Assembly: GCA_010092775.1 (NCBI GenBank)
Contig: JAADYZ010000454.1
Coordinates: forward strand, 1 to 15,222
Length of the DNA stretch: 15,222 bases
Source: Chloroflexota bacterium
GTDB taxonomy: Bacteria > Chloroflexota > Anaerolineae > Aggregatilineales > UBA3940
Reading direction: 5' to 3'
The translations under genes were made by a program, and so were the position numbers. A model generated the notes under the pieces. That model was not told where the DNA came from. It saw nothing but the letters and a program-made list of their open reading frames with translations, and searched no databases. This document shows, one piece after another, positions 11,948 to 15,222 of the stretch; positions within the stretch are counted from its first letter, which is position 1, and each line of letters begins with the position of its first letter.

Positions 11948-14300
11948 TCGCTCAAATCGTACCCTTGTTTTTATAGTGATGATTGCCGTGCTGCTGCTGG
12001 CCTTCGGCCTACGCCTGCATCGGATTGCTTATGATGCCATCTGGTGGGATGAGGGCTATTCGGTATGGATGGCCCGCATGAGCATCCCCGAAATGCTGCA
12101 AGCCACTGCGCGGGACACCCATCCTCCTTTGTCCTATGCACTGCTGCATGGCTGGCGGGCGCTGGTAGGGGACGAAGAGTTCGCCTTACGCAGTCTATCG
12201 GTGTGCTTCGGCTTGCTGACCGTTGCGGTCACCTATCAGGCGGGGCGCTCAGTGGGTGGGCGCTGGGCTGGCTTGACAGCCGCCTTGCTTACGGCTGTCG
12301 CCCGTCTACCGGTCTGGTGGTCGCAAGAGATCCGGATGTACGCTCCGGTGATGTTCTTCGCCATGCTGGCTGTCCTGGCTGCAATCCGCCTGTTACATGG
12401 GCAAGCGGCACGCTGGATGTGGGCGGCGATTCTAGGGATTGCACTTGCCGGTGGAATGCTGTCGCTCTATTTGTTTGCTGGCGTGCTTGTTGCGATCAAC
12501 CTGGCCTTTCCGCTGGCATTCTTCACCTCTCAAGACCGTTGGAAGTTGACTGTCGCCTGGGCGGTCGCCCATGTCGGTGCGTTAATCCCGGTGGTCATTT
12601 GGCTCGCCTATGCACTGCCGACTATTCCCAGTTGGGGGGATCCTCAACCGGCAGCCGACCCCTGGTTTGTAATCCAATTGTTTTTGAGCTCGATCTTCGT
12701 CGGCCAAGGCACGTCGATTGATCGTTATATGCCGGCGCTCATTGTTGGCGCGCTGCTGCTGCTCGGGGGGCTGGGGCTCAGTTTCTGGCACAGCCACCAG
12801 CATCCTCAACGTCGTGCGGCCTGGCTGCTGCTGGCCATCTGCACGGTACTGCCGCCGATCCTGGTTTACCTCATCGCGCTGCCTCGCGGCGAAGCCTATA
12901 ATCCATCCCCTGCTCCACGTTACTTTGTGCTGCTGGCTGCACCACTCTATGTGCTGCTGGGTTGGTCGATTGCGCTCGCGAGCCGCCATTGGCGCCATGC
13001 CGGCAGCCTACTGACTGGCCTGTTGTTGCTGTTCTCCGGATGGGGACTGGCCTCCTACTACCCTGGCCTGCGGTCAGCCGAAGACTATCCTGCCGTAGTG
13101 GCAACCATCCACACTTTGCGTGGTCCGAATGATGCGGTCGTGTTGAACAACGACACAGACTGGCCCATCTTCGCCTATTACTACGGCGACGACTTTGATC
13201 GGCAGCTCAGCAAGACGCGCCGCATCTGGGACGAAGCCTATGTCGAGGGTCTCTTCGCTGACTACTATGAGACGCACGAAGGCGTTTGGCTGGTCCAGAC
13301 CCAATATGCACCACAGACTGACCCGGACAACATCATTGATCGCTGGATGACGCGTGAATCCTGGGATCAACGGCGCTTCACCTTTCCCAACAGCCAGTTG
13401 ATCTTCTACGGCTGGGGCAATCCACGCGGCCTGACCCCTCAAATGGATTTGGTGGATGAATGGCCAGCCAACGTGAGCGAAGTATCCCCCATTGAGTTAG
13501 CTGACGGCCTGACTTTACAAGCCTTCAGCCAACCCATGCCGGAGGTGATGGCCGGTGATTTCCTGACAGTCGGGTTGGGTTGGCACGCTAACGCGATCGG
13601 CGAGTGGCCGGTGCGGCTGCAACTGGTCGACCGCCAGGGTGTCATCCTCTCTGAGCTGCCTTTCACGATGGTTGGTACCGGCAGCCCCAACGGCGAGACG
13701 CGCTACCAACCGATCGAGCTGTTCGTCCCGCCCGATGCGCCTGGCGGGAGATTCCGTCTGGCCATCGCGACCGATGATACCTGGCATGCGCTGGACTCCC
13801 TGAGCGTCCTGCCACGCCGTTCAGGCAATATTGCCTCAGCCAGTGTGCCTCCTTCAGCAACTCAGATAGGGGCCACTTTTGGCGACGCGATCAGCCTGCT
13901 GGCCGTTGAACTGCCGGAGCAGCGCAGCTATCAACCGGGCGATCAGATTCCGCTCACGCTCTACTGGCAAGCTGAGACAGTCATCCCGGAGCGCTATAAG
14001 GTCTTTACACATGTGGTCGGCAGTGAGTACAATCGCGAAACCGACAGCACCATCTGGGGCCAGTTCGATCAAGAGCCACAGGGCGGTGGCGCACTGACCA
14101 GCACCTGGCGGGCTGGTCAGGTGATCGCGGATGCTTATCTGATCCCGCTTCAAAGCGATGCACCGAGTGGCGTCTATCGAGTCCAGATGGGGTTGTATCT
14201 GCCGATCGAGCGGGTGCGGCTGCCCATCCGTGATGTCGGCCAGGTGCAAGCCACCCCCGACCATGCTTTGATCCTCTTTGAGATTGAGATTGCCCCATGA
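11934..14300 (+). CDS. GT39-like membrane glycosyltransferase with a large C-terminal extracytoplasmic region
   Basis: The 788-residue protein has a membrane part (residues about 10-375, around ten helices). The first loop carries WWDEGYS (Asp39-Glu40) and ARDTHPPLSYALLHGW (Asp61, His63-Pro-Pro), the catalytic-loop pattern of GT39 / polyprenyl-phosphate-sugar transferases acting on the outer membrane face. Residues about 376-788 are soluble. First comes a segment beginning DYPAVVATIHTLRGPNDAVVL, then two beta-rich stretches that look like copies of one module: AGDFLTVGLGWHA (near 541) and PGDQIPLTLYWQAE (near 669), each followed by a sheet-like region. The latter may bind glycan or position the acceptor (inference). 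The start is uncertain between ATG 11934 and 11937, with no clear ribosome site. The stop overlaps the next gene as ATGA. It is not closely alike to the other glycosyltransferase here apart from the HPP-loop pattern. Confidence 0.8.
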   Translation: MMELDRSNRTLVFIVMIAVLLLAFGLRLHRIAYDAIWWDEGYSVWMARMSIPEMLQATARDTHPPLSYALLHGWRALVGDEEFALRSLSVCFGLLTVAVTYQAGRSVGGRWAGLTAALLTAVARLPVWWSQEIRMYAPVMFFAMLAVLAAIRLLHGQAARWMWAAILGIALAGGMLSLYLFAGVLVAINLAFPLAFFTSQDRWKLTVAWAVAHVGALIPVVIWLAYALPTIPSWGDPQPAADPWFVIQLFLSSIFVGQGTSIDRYMPALIVGALLLLGGLGLSFWHSHQHPQRRAAWLLLAICTVLPPILVYLIALPRGEAYNPSPAPRYFVLLAAPLYVLLGWSIALASRHWRHAGSLLTGLLLLFSGWGLASYYPGLRSAEDYPAVVATIHTLRGPNDAVVLNNDTDWPIFAYYYGDDFDRQLSKTRRIWDEAYVEGLFADYYETHEGVWLVQTQYAPQTDPDNIIDRWMTRESWDQRRFTFPNSQLIFYGWGNPRGLTPQMDLVDEWPANVSEVSPIELADGLTLQAFSQPMPEVMAGDFLTVGLGWHANAIGEWPVRLQLVDRQGVILSELPFTMVGTGSPNGETRYQPIELFVPPDAPGGRFRLAIATDDTWHALDSLSVLPRRSGNIASASVPPSATQIGATFGDAISLLAVELPEQRSYQPGDQIPLTLYWQAETVIPERYKVFTHVVGSEYNRETDSTIWGQFDQEPQGGGALTSTWRAGQVIADAYLIPLQSDAPSGVYRVQMGLYLPIERVRLPIRDVGQVQATPDHALILFEIEIAP

Positions 14301-14779
14301 GTGACTTAGATGAACAATTGAAGACCCTCTTCAGCGGCAAGAGCCTGACGCTAGCCACGGCTGAAAGCTGCACCGGTGGGTTGCTCGCTGCCAGGTTGGT
14401 CGATGTGCCAGGCGCCTCGCGCTATTTCTTGGGCGGCACAGTCAGCTACTCTTATGATGCCAAGGAACAGCAGCTTGGTGTTGAGCATGAGACGCTGCTG
14501 GCACACGGGGCAGTAAGCGAGGCCGTCGCGATCCAGATGGCGCGTGGTGTGCGCCTGAGTTTGGGGGCCGACGTCGGCATCAGCGTGACTGGCGTGGCCG
14601 GGCCAGGTGGTGGCACCCCAGAAAAACCGGTCGGCTTGACCTGGATTGGCCTGAGCGACACCCAAGGCGAGTGGGCAGAGCGCTTCGTTTGGCGGCATGA
14701 TCGCCTGGGAAACCGGCAAGCCTCTGTTCAGCAGTCCCTCCGGCTGTTAATTGACTGGGCCTCTGCGCAATCCGGCTGA
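14297..14779 (+). CDS. pncC: nicotinamide-nucleotide amidohydrolase (CinA C-terminal domain, PncC)
   Basis: The 160-residue cytoplasmic protein is a stand-alone CinA C-terminal domain. The signature LATAESCTGGLLAARLVDVPGAS (Ser24 in AESCTGG) is followed by GGTVSYSYDAKEQQLGV, HGAVSEAVAIQMARGVR and GISVTGVAGPGGGTPEKPVGL, all in family order and at full length. The enzyme deamidates NMN to nicotinate mononucleotide plus ammonia, in NAD recycling. The N-terminal molybdopterin-like CinA domain is absent, as in many PncC proteins. The start overlaps the glycosyltransferase stop (ATGA, 14297-14300) with no strong ribosome site of its own, so translation is probably coupled. The partnership with a glycosyltransferase has no obvious metabolic logic and may be positional only. 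Confidence 0.93.
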   Translation: MSDLDEQLKTLFSGKSLTLATAESCTGGLLAARLVDVPGASRYFLGGTVSYSYDAKEQQLGVEHETLLAHGAVSEAVAIQMARGVRLSLGADVGISVTGVAGPGGGTPEKPVGLTWIGLSDTQGEWAERFVWRHDRLGNRQASVQQSLRLLIDWASAQSG

Positions 14780-14802
14780 CGAGTTCTCAGCTTTCTCTTG
14801 AC

Positions 14803-14819
14803 CCTCACGTTCCGTGAGG
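14803..14819 (+). terminator. short hairpin between pncC and the SDR-like gene
   Basis: CCTCACG (14803-14809), loop TTC, CGTGAGG (14813-14819): a perfect 7-bp stem 23 bases after the pncC stop. It is followed by CTTTACACT, only a three-base U-run. TTGACC (14798-14803) overlaps its left edge and could be a -35 box, with TACACT 19 bases on as a weak -10. Terminator of the upstream operon or operator of the next gene are both possible. Confidence 0.4.
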
Positions 14820-14876
14820 CTTTACACTCCCATCATCTTTATAGTCCATCTACGTGTCATCTGGAGGTGAAACCGT

Positions 14877-15222
14877 ATGGCGAAAACTCATGTCATCTTT
14901 GGGACGGGGCCGCTGGGGCAGTCTGTAATGCGAGAATTGGTCAAGCGCGGCCAGCCGGTACGGATGGTCAATCGACGTGGTGTGGCGAAAGTTCCAGATG
15001 GCGTCGAGATCGTCAAGGCAGATGGCAACGACTTGGAGAGCGCCCAGTCCGCGATCGGCGGCGCTGCGGTCGTCTATCAATGTGCGATGCCGCCCTATCA
15101 AAAATGGGTGGATGAATTCCCCCGCCTACACTCGACCCTCTTGGAGGCGACCGCAGCCGCCGGGGCAACCTTTATCTTTGGCGACAACTTGTATATGTAT
15201 GGCCCGGTCGATGGACCCATCC
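14877..15222 (+). CDS. NAD(P)-binding SDR / epimerase-like protein (3' truncated by the window)
   Basis: One hundred and fifteen codons are visible before the edge. The N-terminus has a Rossmann strand and dinucleotide loop GTGPLG (Gly9, Gly11, Gly14), then a second strand with VRMVNRRG. The basic residues after that strand suggest NADP preference. DGVEIVKADGNDLES and VVYQCAMPPY follow the extended-SDR / NmrA-like order, as does ATFIFGDNLYMYGP, which in this group precedes the active-site region. It is probably an atypical SDR or NAD-dependent epimerase/dehydratase; the catalytic part lies mostly beyond the edge. GGAGG at 14863-14867, nine bases before ATG 14877, clearly sets the start. The 97-bp gap after pncC and the hairpin there suggest a separate transcript. 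The substrate is unknown. Confidence 0.82.
   Translation, partial: MAKTHVIFGTGPLGQSVMRELVKRGQPVRMVNRRGVAKVPDGVEIVKADGNDLESAQSAIGGAAVVYQCAMPPYQKWVDEFPRLHSTLLEATAAAGATFIFGDNLYMYGPVDGPI

Noticed and set aside
14798..15115. A plus-strand open frame of 105 codons overlapping the SDR-like gene
   Set aside because: The other frame, starting at 14877, has a strong ribosome site and a Rossmann motif. This one has neither.
1..15222. CRISPR arrays, tRNA or rRNA genes, insertion sequences, defence or phage modules
   Set aside because: I looked for spaced direct repeats, tRNA-like cloverleaf motifs, and transposase, integrase or defence-type proteins. None was visible.

Overview
The window is ordinary bacterial chromosome, probably from a Chloroflexota (Anaerolineae-like) genome. 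This is inferred from the moderately high GC, the Tat-exported family 5 solute-binding lipoprotein, the large membrane glycosyltransferases with long exported C-termini, and the lipoproteins with Pro/Glu-rich linkers. No rRNA, tRNA, CRISPR array, transposase or phage gene was seen, and no marker gene fixes the taxonomy.

Layout. At the left edge (1-1209, plus strand) are the C-terminus of a probable Na+/phosphate cotransporter-like protein and a tandem universal stress protein. From 11663 down to 1170, nine genes lie on the minus strand. In transcription order they are: an oligopeptide/dipeptide-type ABC importer (Tat lipoprotein SBP, OppC/DppC-like permease, a fused DppD-DppF-like double ATPase, OppB/DppB-like permease), a DUF427 protein, a lipoprotein with two LysM domains, a Nudix hydrolase of the ADP-ribose pyrophosphatase type, an alpha/beta-hydrolase lipoprotein, and a polytopic GT39-like glycosyltransferase. 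The last gene overlaps the 3' end of the convergent stress-protein gene by 40 bp. From 11934 rightward (plus strand) come a second GT39-like glycosyltransferase with a large exported C-terminal region, translationally coupled to a CinA C-terminal domain (PncC) gene, and then a truncated NAD(P)-binding SDR/epimerase-like protein that runs off the edge.

How the genes work together. The importer is the one clear multi-gene system. Its gene order (A-C-DF-B) and fused ATPase differ from canonical dppABCDF. A GC-rich stem-loop after the SBP gene, followed by an extended -10 promoter, suggests that the SBP and the membrane/ATPase genes are expressed at different levels. The Nudix and hydrolase genes are packed head to tail and probably co-transcribed. 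The Nudix enzyme and PncC both belong to pyridine-nucleotide turnover in other bacteria, but they sit in separate operons here, so that link is only suggestive.

Regulatory signals I can support by eye include a probable intrinsic terminator after the LysM gene, two promoter candidates sharing the form TTGCAG-N17-TATAGT/TACAAT, an operator-like palindrome just downstream of one of them, and a long inverted repeat with TATAAT in its loop upstream of the first glycosyltransferase. I see no convincing new multi-gene system. The most interesting items are these regulatory structures, the rearranged and fused importer, and the duplicated beta-rich module in the second glycosyltransferase.
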